From: Marivivens donghaensis
GTDB taxonomy: Bacteria > Pseudomonadota > Alphaproteobacteria > Rhodobacterales > Rhodobacteraceae
Reading direction: 5' to 3'
Length of the DNA stretch: 64,000 nt
Assembly (NCBI RefSeq): GCF_030410045.1
Contig: NZ_JAUFRA010000005.1
Location: 496,001-560,000, forward strand
Shown: piece after piece, positions 34,807 to 43,432 of the stretch
How the letters are laid out: every line of letters begins with the position of its first letter
Numbering within the stretch: position 1 is the stretch's first letter
The notes under the pieces: model-generated
What the model saw: only the letters and a program-made list of their open reading frames with translations
Told to the model about the DNA's origin: nothing
Databases searched by the model: none
Position numbers and translations under genes: made by a program

Positions 34807-36057
34807 TCAATGAAGGTTAGGTTGGGCGCCAACGCCCTTTTCATCAATCAGATAACCGCGCGCAAATCGATCTAGGCGATAGGCGGTTGCGGTCTCATGT
34901 GGACGATCTGTCGCGAGAAGATGGGCAAAGGCAAACCCAGATGCAGGCGTTGCTTTAAAGCCGCCGTAGCACCAACCACCGTTGAAATAGAGCCCATCGA
35001 CCGAGGTCCGATCAATGATCGGGGATCCGTCCATCGACATGTCCATGATCCCACCCCAGCTCCGCAACAGGCGCGCGCGTCCGATCATTGGCATCAGGGC
35101 CATCCCCCCCTCGAGCACGTCTTCTACAACAGGTAGGTTTCCGCGCTGCGCATAGGAATTATACCCGTCGATATCGCCCCCAAAGACCAAGCCACCTTTG
35201 TCTGATTGGCTCACGTAGAAATGACCCGCGCCAAAGGTAATGACACCGGGGATAACTGGCTTAAGCCCTTCTGAGACAAAAGCTTGCAGGACATGGCTCT
35301 CGACAGGGAGCCTCATGCCCGCCATCGACATCACCCGACTGGAGCTACCAGCAACCGCGACGCCGACTTTACCAGCCGCGATATAGCCACGCGATGTTTC
35401 GACACCGAGGACTTTACCCCCCTCAATTCGCATCCCAGTAACTTCACAGTTCTGTATGATATCAACGCCACGCATGTCCGCGCCGCGCGCATACCCCCAT
35501 GCGACACCATCATGGCGCGCCGTGCCCGCACGCCTTTGGAATAGCCCACCTTTGATCGGAAAACGGGCATTGTCGTAGTTCAGGAATGGAACCATCTCGC
35601 GCAGCTCGTTGGGCGACAAAAGCTGCGCATCTGCGCCAGCAAACAGCATGGCGTTCCCGCGCCGACGATACGCATCCCGCTGAGCATCAGTGTGGATCAA
35701 ATTGATGATCCCGCGTTGCGACACCATCGAGTTGAAATTCGTTTCTTGCTCTAAGTTCTCCCAAAGCTTCATGGAAAACTCATAAAAGGGCTCGTTACCC
35801 GGCAAGAGGTAGTTGGAGCGAATAATCGTGGTGTTCCGCCCGATATTCCCCGACCCAAGCCAACCCTTTTCTAGGACGGCGATCCGAGATTTCTGGAAGG
35901 TCTTCGCAAGGTAATAGGCTGTCGCGAGGCCATGCCCGCCGCCACCAACGATGACATAGTCATACCGAGGCTGAGGCTCTGGGTCCCTCCAAAGAGGACG
36001 CCACCCTTTTTGGCCCAACAAGGCCTCTTTTATGACCCGAAAACCGGAATACCGCAT
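34807..36057 (-). CDS. soxB: Sarcosine oxidase-like beta subunit
   Basis: 416 residues of the DAO-type flavoprotein family. Dinucleotide motif VIVGGGGHGLATAYYLA (about residues 35-51), the GSGNIGRNTTIIRSNY flavin loop, and the RHDGVAWGYARG segment whose His182 matches the covalently FMN-linked histidine of heterotetrameric sarcosine oxidase. The substrate is oxidised here; candidates are N-methylproline, sarcosine or a related N-methyl amine. First gene of soxB-soxD-soxA-soxG, divergent from the AraC-type regulator 97 bp away. Confidence 0.88.
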   Translation of the reverse strand: MRYSGFRVIKEALLGQKGWRPLWRDPEPQPRYDYVIVGGGGHGLATAYYLAKTFQKSRIAVLEKGWLGSGNIGRNTTIIRSNYLLPGNEPFYEFSMKLWENLEQETNFNSMVSQRGIINLIHTDAQRDAYRRRGNAMLFAGADAQLLSPNELREMVPFLNYDNARFPIKGGLFQRRAGTARHDGVAWGYARGADMRGVDIIQNCEVTGMRIEGGKVLGVETSRGYIAAGKVGVAVAGSSSRVMSMAGMRLPVESHVLQAFVSEGLKPVIPGVITFGAGHFYVSQSDKGGLVFGGDIDGYNSYAQRGNLPVVEDVLEGGMALMPMIGRARLLRSWGGIMDMSMDGSPIIDRTSVDGLYFNGGWCYGGFKATPASGFAFAHLLATDRPHETATAYRLDRFARGYLIDEKGVGAQPNLH

Positions 36058-36154
36058 CCGACGCTCCTTCGTGCTTCATCTCTTTCTAAGCAGCTGAAGG
36101 GAAAGTTCCTTTTATAAATTTGACATTTATTTACATAAATAGGACAAATCGCTC

Positions 36155-37111
36155 ATGCCTATGAAACGGATCGCTTTTGTTTTGCTCGACGGATTTGCGC
36201 TGATGTCAACGGCATCGGCACTCGAACCTTTGCGAGCGGCCAACCAATTCTCGACCACACCGCTCTACGACATTTCCCTTCTTTCGCTGGCAGGTGACAG
36301 CGCCACATCGTCGCTTGGGTCACGGTTCTCAACCCAACCCTTCGACAGCGTAGACCCAAACTTTGATCTGGTTTTCATCGTTGCTGGCGGCGACCCGCGA
36401 CATTTTCAAAACCAAACCCTGTTTTCATGGCTGCGTCGCCTCGATGCCTCTGGAGTTGCACTTGGCGGTATATCGGGCGGCTCCGTGGTGCTCGCGCGTG
36501 CAGGCCTCCTCAATCGGCATCGCTTCACTGTGCACTGGCATCACTACGATGATTTTGAGATCATTACAGGGCCGTGGTTGCTCGAACGGCGATTGTTCGT
36601 CATCGACCGCAACCGATACACTTGCGCTGGTGGCTCTGCCCCTCTCGATATGATGCACGCGATTATCGCAGGGGACCACGGAATTGCGTTTGCTCAGAAG
36701 ATTTCCAACTGGTTTATTCAAACCGAAATCCGGAGCGCTGATGCCCCCCAAATTGCGACAATTCCAGCGCGATACGGCCAACTTCCGCAAACAGTTGAGG
36801 CCGCTATAGGCTATATGGAAACCCATATTGCGGACCCGTTGGACCAAGAACAATTGGCGCAGCTCGCGGGCTTGTCCGTGCGACACCTCCAACGTCTTTT
36901 CCACGAACATATTGGACGCAGCGTTATGGACGAATACCGCATGATCCGCCTCGAAACCGCTAAATATTTGCTCGCGTCGACGTTGCTTCCCATGAGCGAA
37001 ATAACCGCAATGACTGGTTTCGCGAACCAAGGTCACTTATCGAACCGTTTCAAAATGGCCTTTGGCATGTCGCCATTGCAGTGGCGGAAACGAAACTCTG
37101 ACCCTGTCTAG
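36155..37111 (+). CDS. GlxA-family transcriptional regulator (DJ-1/PfpI plus AraC)
   Basis: 318 residues. Residues 1-190 form a DJ-1/PfpI-like domain (IAFVLLDGFALMSTASALEPLRAA), where the usual nucleophile loop reads GGISGGSVVLARAG with no Cys. Residues about 215-315 are the AraC double helix-turn-helix (QEQLAQLAGLSVRHLQRLF, EITAMTGFANQGHLSNRFK). This is the architecture of GbdR and CdhR, which respond to dimethylglycine/betaine and carnitine in Pseudomonas. Divergent from soxB, its likely target. A second in-frame ATG at 36161 is also possible. Confidence 0.87.
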   Translation: MPMKRIAFVLLDGFALMSTASALEPLRAANQFSTTPLYDISLLSLAGDSATSSLGSRFSTQPFDSVDPNFDLVFIVAGGDPRHFQNQTLFSWLRRLDASGVALGGISGGSVVLARAGLLNRHRFTVHWHHYDDFEIITGPWLLERRLFVIDRNRYTCAGGSAPLDMMHAIIAGDHGIAFAQKISNWFIQTEIRSADAPQIATIPARYGQLPQTVEAAIGYMETHIADPLDQEQLAQLAGLSVRHLQRLFHEHIGRSVMDEYRMIRLETAKYLLASTLLPMSEITAMTGFANQGHLSNRFKMAFGMSPLQWRKRNSDPV

Positions 37112-37125
37112 GCTCAGGACCCGCT

Positions 37126-37371
37126 ATCCGCATTTGGGGATTAGATGCCCCCGAGACAGATGAGGCTGGCGGGAGAGCTGCCACTCAAGCGCTCAGTGAT
37201 CTCATCGAAAGTCAGACCCTGTCCTGCCATATTAAAGATGTAGATCGATACAATCGCATTGTTGGGCAGTGTTTCCTCGAAGATGGAAAAGACATCGCTG
37301 CCGAGATGATACGCATAGGCCTGGCCTTCGAATATTGTCGCTATTCAGGAGGCTATTACGGCACCTGCTAG
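37126..37371 (+). pseudogene. Staphylococcal-nuclease-like protein, 5'-truncated
   Basis: Eighty-one codons and a stop with no start codon. The frame opens 14 bp after the AraC gene stop and encodes IRIWGLDAPETDEAGG, then CHIKDVDRYNRIVGQC and GLAFEYCRYSGGYYG. These are the middle and end of a thermonuclease (SNase) domain with the catalytic RxWGxDAPE and DRYxR motifs. The N-terminal signal and first strands are missing. The break point at 37112-37125 is the seam between the amine cluster and the recombinase module. Confidence 0.75.
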
Positions 37372-37388
37372 AAACCAAAGCAACTAGC

Positions 37389-38126
37389 TCAGGCAGGTTC
37401 AAACAGCTTCACGAATTTATCGACTGTTTCGAATAGCCTCTGATCTCGCTGGATCATTTCTTTTAGATCAATGACAGCAGCCTGATTACCTTCTTCAATT
37501 GCCAACTTCAAAGCGTCATTCAGACACTGTAGCTCGTCTATTTGAACAGCTCTCGTCCGCTTTGCCCGCTCCAACATTTTGAGCTCTTCTTCCGAAACCG
37601 GACCATGTATTCTTGCCTCTCCAGTTCGCATGTTCAGGATGATATGATCCGGATGCGGCAGCACGGGAGGTAAATCCGTTAGTCCATGCTTTGCGCGCCG
37701 CTCAAGTTCCGCAGTTGCATCACGCTTGTAATCCAGAAGCGCCTCGAAATATTCGACGTGATCCTTTAGTTTTTTTGCCTCTGTAGTGAGCAAGATTTCG
37801 GCAAAAAGCTTTTGTGATCTCGGTTCACCTTTCATGGCTTTTAAACCAATAGAACGCATGACCGCAGCTGCAGTTGAGATCGTTAAGATCTTATCACCCT
37901 CTTTGATTGGCACGTCCCGATATGCTTCCTCGAATATGATGTCATAAAATGGCTCATCATATGCAGGGCGAGGTTTGTTCTTAACGCCCTTCGGACGCCC
38001 CTTCGGATTGCCCGATTTGCCCTTTTGGAATTTCCCTGATGCGGGTGGTGTCGCGTACCCCACGTCATAGTTTGCAGCATTATGCTTGAGACGATTGCTC
38101 AATTGCTTTTTGGTGAGCTTAGTCAT
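37389..38126 (-). CDS. DUF5681 family protein
   Basis: 245 residues. The basic motif GKFQKGKSGNPKGRPKGVKN near residues 31-50 defines DUF5681, common in alphaproteobacterial prophages and islands beside DNA methylases. The rest is helical and charged. It begins directly at the stop of the methyltransferase gene, so both are co-transcribed leftwards. Function unknown; a DNA-packaging or nucleic-acid-binding role is a guess from context. Confidence 0.8.
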   Translation of the reverse strand: MTKLTKKQLSNRLKHNAANYDVGYATPPASGKFQKGKSGNPKGRPKGVKNKPRPAYDEPFYDIIFEEAYRDVPIKEGDKILTISTAAAVMRSIGLKAMKGEPRSQKLFAEILLTTEAKKLKDHVEYFEALLDYKRDATAELERRAKHGLTDLPPVLPHPDHIILNMRTGEARIHGPVSEEELKMLERAKRTRAVQIDELQCLNDALKLAIEEGNQAAVIDLKEMIQRDQRLFETVDKFVKLFEPA

Positions 38127-39428
38127 CTAAGCCCCCTCAACACGAGACCAGCCACATAGGACCTGCTCTGCTTGTCGTTTTGTGGCAGCCTCCCAGCGCG
38201 CCAGGATTGTGTCGCAATAGAGGGGATCCAATTCAACGAGATAGGCGCGTCGCCCCGTTTGCTCAGCGGCCATAAGCGTGGATCCGGAGCCGCCGAAGGG
38301 ATCGATAATAATCTCCCCCCTACTCGAAACATCCAGAATAGCGTCAGCGATCATCTCGACGGGCTTGACCGTTGGATGCATCGCGAGCTCTTCACCACGC
38401 TGTGCGTGCAAAGAATTGATACCGCGGTATTCCCAAACATTGGTGCGATAGCGGCCGTGCTCTCCGAGCCCAAAGTTGTTTTGGTGACGAGCCGTCCCTG
38501 TCTTGAAGACAAAAACCAATTCATGACGTGATCGGTAGAAGCTGCCCATACCTCCATTGTCCTTGACCCAAACAATAAGGTTCTTGAGCTCAGTATAAGC
38601 CTCCTGCCCCGCCTCCAACATCTCAGCCATGTGCCGCCAATCCATGCAGACGTAATGGATCGATCCTTCGACACTGAAAGACACCATGTTGTTGAAAGCC
38701 GATTTTAAAAACTCGGTGAATTCCCTCACCGACATCTCACCGGATGCCATAACAAACTCGCGGTGTTTGATCTGACCGGAGTTTCCAACATGTCCATCAA
38801 TCGGAACATTGTAGGGTGGATCTGTGAACACCATCGCGGCGCGTTCCCCCCCCATGAGCCTCTCGAAAGTCGCGCGCTCCAAGGCACTGCCACAGATGAG
38901 GCGATGCTTACCCAACTGCCATAAATCACCAAGGTTACTCCTCCGAGGCGCTTTTTTCGGCAATTTATCAAGGGGGTTGTCCTTCGTGATTTCCGTGTTC
39001 TGATCTAGCAGCAAACTGTCGATCTCAGGCATCTCAAAGCCCGTGATCGTAACATCGAAGTCGAGATTGAACTCTAGGAGAGCTTCGAGTTCCTCGGCTA
39101 AGATCACTTCATCCCAGCCTGCATTTAACGCCAATTTGTTGTCGGCCAGAACATAGGCTCGTTTCTGTTCGGGCGTCATATGATCCAAACAAACACAAGG
39201 GACCCGCTCTATGCCAATACTCTTTGCAGCTTCGACCCGCGCGTGTCCCGCGAGGATATGATATTCTGCATCGATCAGGACTGGGTTGGTAAAGCCGAAG
39301 GTCTCGATGCTATCCGCAACTTGGCGAATTTGCTTCTTCGAATGAGTACGTGCGTTCTTCGCCCAAGGTTTCAACTGGGAAACTGCAACGTACTCAATCT
39401 GCGAATTCGGTGTATCCATGCTAGACAC
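38127..39428 (-). CDS. ParB-domain DNA (adenine/cytosine-N4) methyltransferase
   Basis: 433 residues. An N-terminal ParB/Srx-like domain (LKPWAKNARTHSKKQI, LIDAEYHILAGHARVEAA) is fused to an amino-methyltransferase of the beta order: catalytic FTDPPYNVP (about residues 205-213), then the target region, then the SAM motif DPFGGSGSTLMAAEQTG. No restriction endonuclease is nearby, so it is an orphan methylase of the sort carried by phages and islands. Recognition sequence unknown. Confidence 0.87.
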   Translation of the reverse strand: MSSMDTPNSQIEYVAVSQLKPWAKNARTHSKKQIRQVADSIETFGFTNPVLIDAEYHILAGHARVEAAKSIGIERVPCVCLDHMTPEQKRAYVLADNKLALNAGWDEVILAEELEALLEFNLDFDVTITGFEMPEIDSLLLDQNTEITKDNPLDKLPKKAPRRSNLGDLWQLGKHRLICGSALERATFERLMGGERAAMVFTDPPYNVPIDGHVGNSGQIKHREFVMASGEMSVREFTEFLKSAFNNMVSFSVEGSIHYVCMDWRHMAEMLEAGQEAYTELKNLIVWVKDNGGMGSFYRSRHELVFVFKTGTARHQNNFGLGEHGRYRTNVWEYRGINSLHAQRGEELAMHPTVKPVEMIADAILDVSSRGEIIIDPFGGSGSTLMAAEQTGRRAYLVELDPLYCDTILARWEAATKRQAEQVLCGWSRVEGA

Positions 39429-39845
39429 TCCTTCAAGGAAGGTTGCGCAAAGTTTCTGGTCTCACGGCGCAGATTGCTGCGCCGTGAAGTGAAAATCAGC
39501 CTAGTCACGGGTCGGCTATCGAACTGCAAAAGAAGGAACCTGCGCGATCAGGCATCCACAAAATTACAGATGTTGCGGATATCGGAGGCCTCTTAAGATG
39601 ACCCCACAAGCGATATCTCGACGTTCTTCCCGTTGTCCGTTCTGTCCTGATCTAGGGTGCAGTAACGGGTGGTCTGAACGCATTTTGAAGTTACGAGAAT
39701 CAGCAGGATGTGGTCAAGCGCCTCAGGCACATCTCCACCTAATTTCGTGTAATAACACTATATTTTGTGTTTAAATTCTCATCTGGACTTCCTTAGCGGA
39801 ACGAGCGTGAGTGTGTCGTGACGCGATTTAGGGAGCGACACAGGT
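39429..39845. promoter_or_regulatory. Divergent intergenic region with a 10-bp inverted repeat
   Basis: 417 bp between the methyltransferase (minus) and DUF2924 (plus) genes. It has no convincing gene. A perfect inverted repeat TCACGGCGCA-N6-TGCGCCGTGA occupies 39462-39487, about 35 bp upstream of the methyltransferase start. It could be an operator or an mRNA hairpin in the methyltransferase leader. Confidence 0.5.
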
Positions 39846-40241
39846 ATGCGATGGACGGACGTGGAACCGCTTGGACGCGAGGGGCTGACTGAAGCATGGG
39901 TGGAGGTGATTGGAACACCACCACCTAAGAAGATGAGCCAAGGATTTATGCGCAGCATCCTAGCCTATGAACTTCAGGCGCGGGAATTTGGGGACCTCAA
40001 GCCAGGCGCCCTGAAGCGGATCAAGACTGCAGGACAGGAGGGGCCCCGATCAACCAATCGCGAACGAGGAGCCCTAAAGCCTGGTGGGCGGCTAATCCGA
40101 GATTGGAATGGGGTCAGTCATATCGTTGAAGTCACGGAGGCAGGGTTTGTTTGGCAAGGCCAAACCCATCGCTCATTGTCTGCCATAGCACGCGCCATAA
40201 CCGCTACCCGCTGGTCTGGTCCACGGTTCTTCGGTCTCTAG
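39846..40241 (+). CDS. DUF2924 family protein
   Basis: 131 residues, the form of the family found just ahead of large serine recombinases in alphaproteobacterial mobile elements. Recognisable parts are GTPPPKKMSQGFMRSILAYE and GGRLIRDWNGVSHIVEV, with a C-terminal HRSLSAIARAITATRWSGP. The stop codon is directly followed by the ATG of the recombinase, so the two act together. It may be a DNA-binding accessory or directionality factor; this is inferred from the constant pairing. Confidence 0.85.
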   Translation: MRWTDVEPLGREGLTEAWVEVIGTPPPKKMSQGFMRSILAYELQAREFGDLKPGALKRIKTAGQEGPRSTNRERGALKPGGRLIRDWNGVSHIVEVTEAGFVWQGQTHRSLSAIARAITATRWSGPRFFGL

Positions 40242-41927
40242 ATGAGTGAGGGCAAACCAAAGACCCGCTGCGCGATCTACACGCGCAAATCCTCCGAGGA
40301 GGGGCTCGAGCAAGAGTTCAACTCACTTGATGCTCAATACGATGCCTGCACCTCTTACATCGCGTCTCAAAAGCACGAAGGATGGCAACTCCTCAGTCAG
40401 CGATATGATGATGGTGGTATCTCAGGAGGCACGATGGAGCGCCCTGGGTTACAGCGGCTCCTGAGTGACATTGATGCCGGTCTCATTGATATGGTCGTTA
40501 TCTATAAGATCGACCGTCTGACACGCTCACTTGCGGACTTCGCGCGCCTTGTAGAGCGCCTCGAACAGAGGGGTTGTTCGTTTGTCTCCGTGACCCAGGC
40601 TTTCAATACGTCTACATCGATGGGCCGGTTGACCTTGAATGTCCTGCTCTCTTTTGCGCAATTCGAACGTGAGGTCACTGCAGAGCGCATTAGAGACAAG
40701 ATCGCCGCCTCCAAGAAGAAGGGCCTCTGGATGGGTGGGCTTGCACCCTTGGGGTACGACCCTCACCCAGACAAATTGATCCGCAGCTTGGTCATCAATG
40801 AGGCCGAAGCCAAAGACGTCCGAACGCTCTTTGATCTCTACCTGACCCACGGCAACCTCAGGCTGGTAGAAGAGCAGGCCAAGCGTCAGGGAATACGATC
40901 AAAGCAGAGGCAAGATAAGACGGGGCGGCAGACAGGAGGAGCGCCACTGTCTCGCGGACAGATCCACCACATGCTAACCAATCCGATTTACAAGGGAGAC
41001 ATCCGACATAAAGACAAAACCTACCGAGGCCAGCACGAGGCCATCGTCTCTGCTGAGATCTGGGAGGAGGTCCAAGCCAAACTTCAAGAGGTCAGTGCAA
41101 AGACTCGGGGACGAGGGCCACACCTGAATGCCTCTAAGCTTCCCACACATGGTATCCTGAAGGGCAAGCTCTTCGATGAGACCGGAGATCGGCTCACACC
41201 CAGTCACACGAAGAGTAAAGGGACATACCACCGGTACTACGTCTCAAACCGGCTCATCTCAGGGGGTAAAGACCCATCTGCATGGCGTATCCCTGCAGAC
41301 CAACTCGAGCATTGTATTACATCGGCAGTAGCAAACCACATTGCCTCAACTGCAGACAACTTCACCCTAATAAATCAAAATTCAGAGGAGATCGACAAGA
41401 TTAAAGTCACCTCAGAAAACATTGTAAATAAATTAACTAATCGAAAAGAGCACCTCATAACAAAGCTCCTAGAGAGAGCTACATTCAGCAAAGGCAAGCT
41501 TGATTTAAAACTCTCCGCGCATCACCTCAGCGCGGCACTGAACATAGAAAAAAATCGGCTCTCGACACATCTCACCAGCTTCACTGCTCCACTTACCCTT
41601 CGCAAACGAGGGGTCGAAGCAAAACTTATCGCGGGGGAACTTCAATCTAAGCCTGACCAAACTTTGTTGTCGGCTTTATCAAAGGCGGAAGGATGGATTG
41701 AGCAACTTAAGATGGGAACCATGATTGCAGAAATTGCGGCGGCCCAAAGATGCAACGAAAGCTACATACGTAAGCGTATCCAGCTCGCGTTTCTGTCGCC
41801 TGATCTTAAACTCGCAATCCTACAAGGACGTCAGCCAGTTGATTTGACGCTTGAAAAGCTGACCAGCACGGCCATTCCTCGCAGCTGGTTGGAACAACGG
41901 AAACGCTACAAACTCGACGCTCCCTGA
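40242..41927 (+). CDS. Large serine recombinase (integrase)
   Basis: 561 residues. Resolvase catalytic domain with the nucleophile in YTRKSSEEG (Ser17) and the conserved KIDRLTRS and FAQFEREVTAERI segments, followed by a recombinase domain (GLAPLGYDPH, NEAEAKDVRTLFDLYL), a region with the position of a zinc ribbon but without its cysteines (GDRLTPSHTKSKGTYHRYYV), and a charged C-terminal part. It integrates or excises DNA at specific sites without a host factor. The stop codon overlaps the first of a series of CCCTG repeats, and tRNA-Ser follows at about 360 bp. Confidence 0.9.
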   Translation: MSEGKPKTRCAIYTRKSSEEGLEQEFNSLDAQYDACTSYIASQKHEGWQLLSQRYDDGGISGGTMERPGLQRLLSDIDAGLIDMVVIYKIDRLTRSLADFARLVERLEQRGCSFVSVTQAFNTSTSMGRLTLNVLLSFAQFEREVTAERIRDKIAASKKKGLWMGGLAPLGYDPHPDKLIRSLVINEAEAKDVRTLFDLYLTHGNLRLVEEQAKRQGIRSKQRQDKTGRQTGGAPLSRGQIHHMLTNPIYKGDIRHKDKTYRGQHEAIVSAEIWEEVQAKLQEVSAKTRGRGPHLNASKLPTHGILKGKLFDETGDRLTPSHTKSKGTYHRYYVSNRLISGGKDPSAWRIPADQLEHCITSAVANHIASTADNFTLINQNSEEIDKIKVTSENIVNKLTNRKEHLITKLLERATFSKGKLDLKLSAHHLSAALNIEKNRLSTHLTSFTAPLTLRKRGVEAKLIAGELQSKPDQTLLSALSKAEGWIEQLKMGTMIAEIAAAQRCNESYIRKRIQLAFLSPDLKLAILQGRQPVDLTLEKLTSTAIPRSWLEQRKRYKLDAP

Positions 41928-42123
41928 TATTCCCTGCTTTACCTGTTTAAATCCCTGTTATTAAAACCAAATTACCCTGATATTGAAATTTAAATTCCCT
42001 GATAATTTGATAACAGGGAAATCGCAGAAATTTTCAATGAATCTAGAGTGTTACAAGCATAAAAGGGCGCCGAAAGGTTCGTATTTCGACCAAAAACAGA
42101 AAAATTCCCTGTTAATTCCCTGT
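41921..42123. repeat. Cluster of TCCCTG/CCCTG repeats downstream of the recombinase
   Basis: The pentamer CCCTG occurs seven times in direct orientation (starting at 41922, 41932, 41953, 41975, 41997, 42107 and 42118), six of them preceded by T, many by ATT, plus one inverted copy (CAGGG at 42014). The surrounding DNA is AT-rich. The copies lie between the recombinase stop and tRNA-Ser. Candidate recombinase-binding or att-related sites. Confidence 0.6.
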
Positions 42124-42290
42124 AAACGCCAGAAACCGCACCGTGCTCTTTGCCCAACAGAGACTTCTGCGGAAGAACAGGCATGTTGGCGGACCACGGG
42201 CGTCTCTCAACAGAAATGCCCAACATAACCCACGGAAAAACCGTAAGAATACAGCGTAAAACCGCCAGAGATTGGAATTTAGGGGGTGGT

Positions 42291-42380
42291 TGGCGGAAGC
42301 GGTGGGATTCGAACCCACGGTACGGTTCCCCGCACGCTAGTTTTCAAGACTAGAGCCTTAAACCACTCGGCCACACTTCC
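42291..42380 (-). tRNA. tRNA-Ser (anticodon TGA)
   Basis: Ninety nucleotides including the encoded CCA. The acceptor stem pairs GGAAGTG with CGCTTCC, the anticodon loop is CTTGAAA with anticodon TGA, a long variable arm marks it as type II, and the T arm holds GGTTCGAATCC. Its 3' end faces the recombinase module, the usual arrangement for a tRNA used as an integration site. Confidence 0.95.
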
Positions 42381-42566
42381 TGCGCCTGCGGTGACTAACG
42401 GCATGCTTTTGATTCTGGAAGCTAAAAACCAATGTTCGGAAAACCGCCGACCTTTGGCGCTGAAGGCTTTAAAACGTGGTGGCGCAACGCTATGGTGTTC
42501 GCGACGAGAGCAGAACGCACTAAAACAGGTGCAGCGGCAACTCCGCATAATGATAGGGGCAACATA

Positions 42567-43412
42567 ATGTCGGGCAAAATATCGTGGGTTGTGGCAGGCC
42601 TTCTTGCAACGACCGTTCTGACAGGCTGTGACAGCGACGGCCAATTCCAATTCCCACAGTTGGGCGGCGCGGCCTCGACCGAGCAAGCAAGCCCAAGCGT
42701 GCAGCTGGTAGAGCGCGACGTTGAAGCCCCCGAAGTGTTCCAAGTCACCGATAACGGCCTATGGGACGGGCGTCCGTCGCTGGGCGGTGTCTGGGTGGCG
42801 CATCCTGATGTCGTTGACCCAGAGCGCGTGATTATTCGCAACACAGAAAACGGAAAATTCGTGATTGGCGCCCTGTTCCGCCGTGAACGCGAACAGCCTG
42901 GTCCTGCGTTGCAAGTGTCCTCTGACACGGCTGCGGCATTGGGTATGCTGGCTGGCGCACCTGCGTCACTGCAAGTGACCGCGCTTCGCCGCGAAGAAGC
43001 CCCAGTTGAGGCCCCTGCCCCAATTTCGAACTTCGATGAAACGGCGATTGCGGGCGAAGCGGTTCAGACCACGTCGCTCGACCCGATTGCGAATGCTGAG
43101 GCGGCGATCTCTGCGGCTGAAGCGGAACAAGTGGCGACAGCCGCTCCTGCGCCGCAAGCAGCGGTCGCGACATCGGCCCTGACGAAACCCTATATTCAGA
43201 TCGGTATCTTCTCGATCCAATCGAACGCGGACCGCACGGCTGAGATTTTGAATGGGAATGGCATCACTACGACCATTCTTGCCCAAGAAAGCCAAGGCCG
43301 CCCATTCTGGCGGGTCGTTGTTGGCCCTGCGCAAAGCTCGGCTGAACGTTCTGATCTTCTTTCGCGCGTAAAAGGCCTTGGATACGCTGACGCCTACGCT
43401 GTGACCAATTAA
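42567..43412 (+). CDS. SPOR-domain lipoprotein
   Basis: 281 residues from the ATG at 42567 with a GGGG ribosome-binding site; the longer open frame begins inside the leader. A signal peptide ends in a lipobox (TTVLTGCDSDG). A low-complexity Ala/Glu/Pro linker (residues about 125-200) leads to a C-terminal SPOR domain (PYIQIGIFSIQSNADR, WRVVVGP) that binds denuded septal peptidoglycan. It precedes the D-Ala-D-Ala carboxypeptidase gene by 20 bp, consistent with a role in cell division and wall turnover; RlpA-like position, though no full RlpA double-psi domain is obvious to me. Confidence 0.83.
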   Translation: MSGKISWVVAGLLATTVLTGCDSDGQFQFPQLGGAASTEQASPSVQLVERDVEAPEVFQVTDNGLWDGRPSLGGVWVAHPDVVDPERVIIRNTENGKFVIGALFRREREQPGPALQVSSDTAAALGMLAGAPASLQVTALRREEAPVEAPAPISNFDETAIAGEAVQTTSLDPIANAEAAISAAEAEQVATAAPAPQAAVATSALTKPYIQIGIFSIQSNADRTAEILNGNGITTTILAQESQGRPFWRVVVGPAQSSAERSDLLSRVKGLGYADAYAVTN

Positions 43413-43432
43413 ACGAAACGGATTGCTTTAAG

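Noticed and set aside
41921..42123. CCCTG repeats considered as a CRISPR array or plasmid iterons
   Set aside because: Unit too short and spacing irregular for CRISPR; no replication initiator gene nearby.
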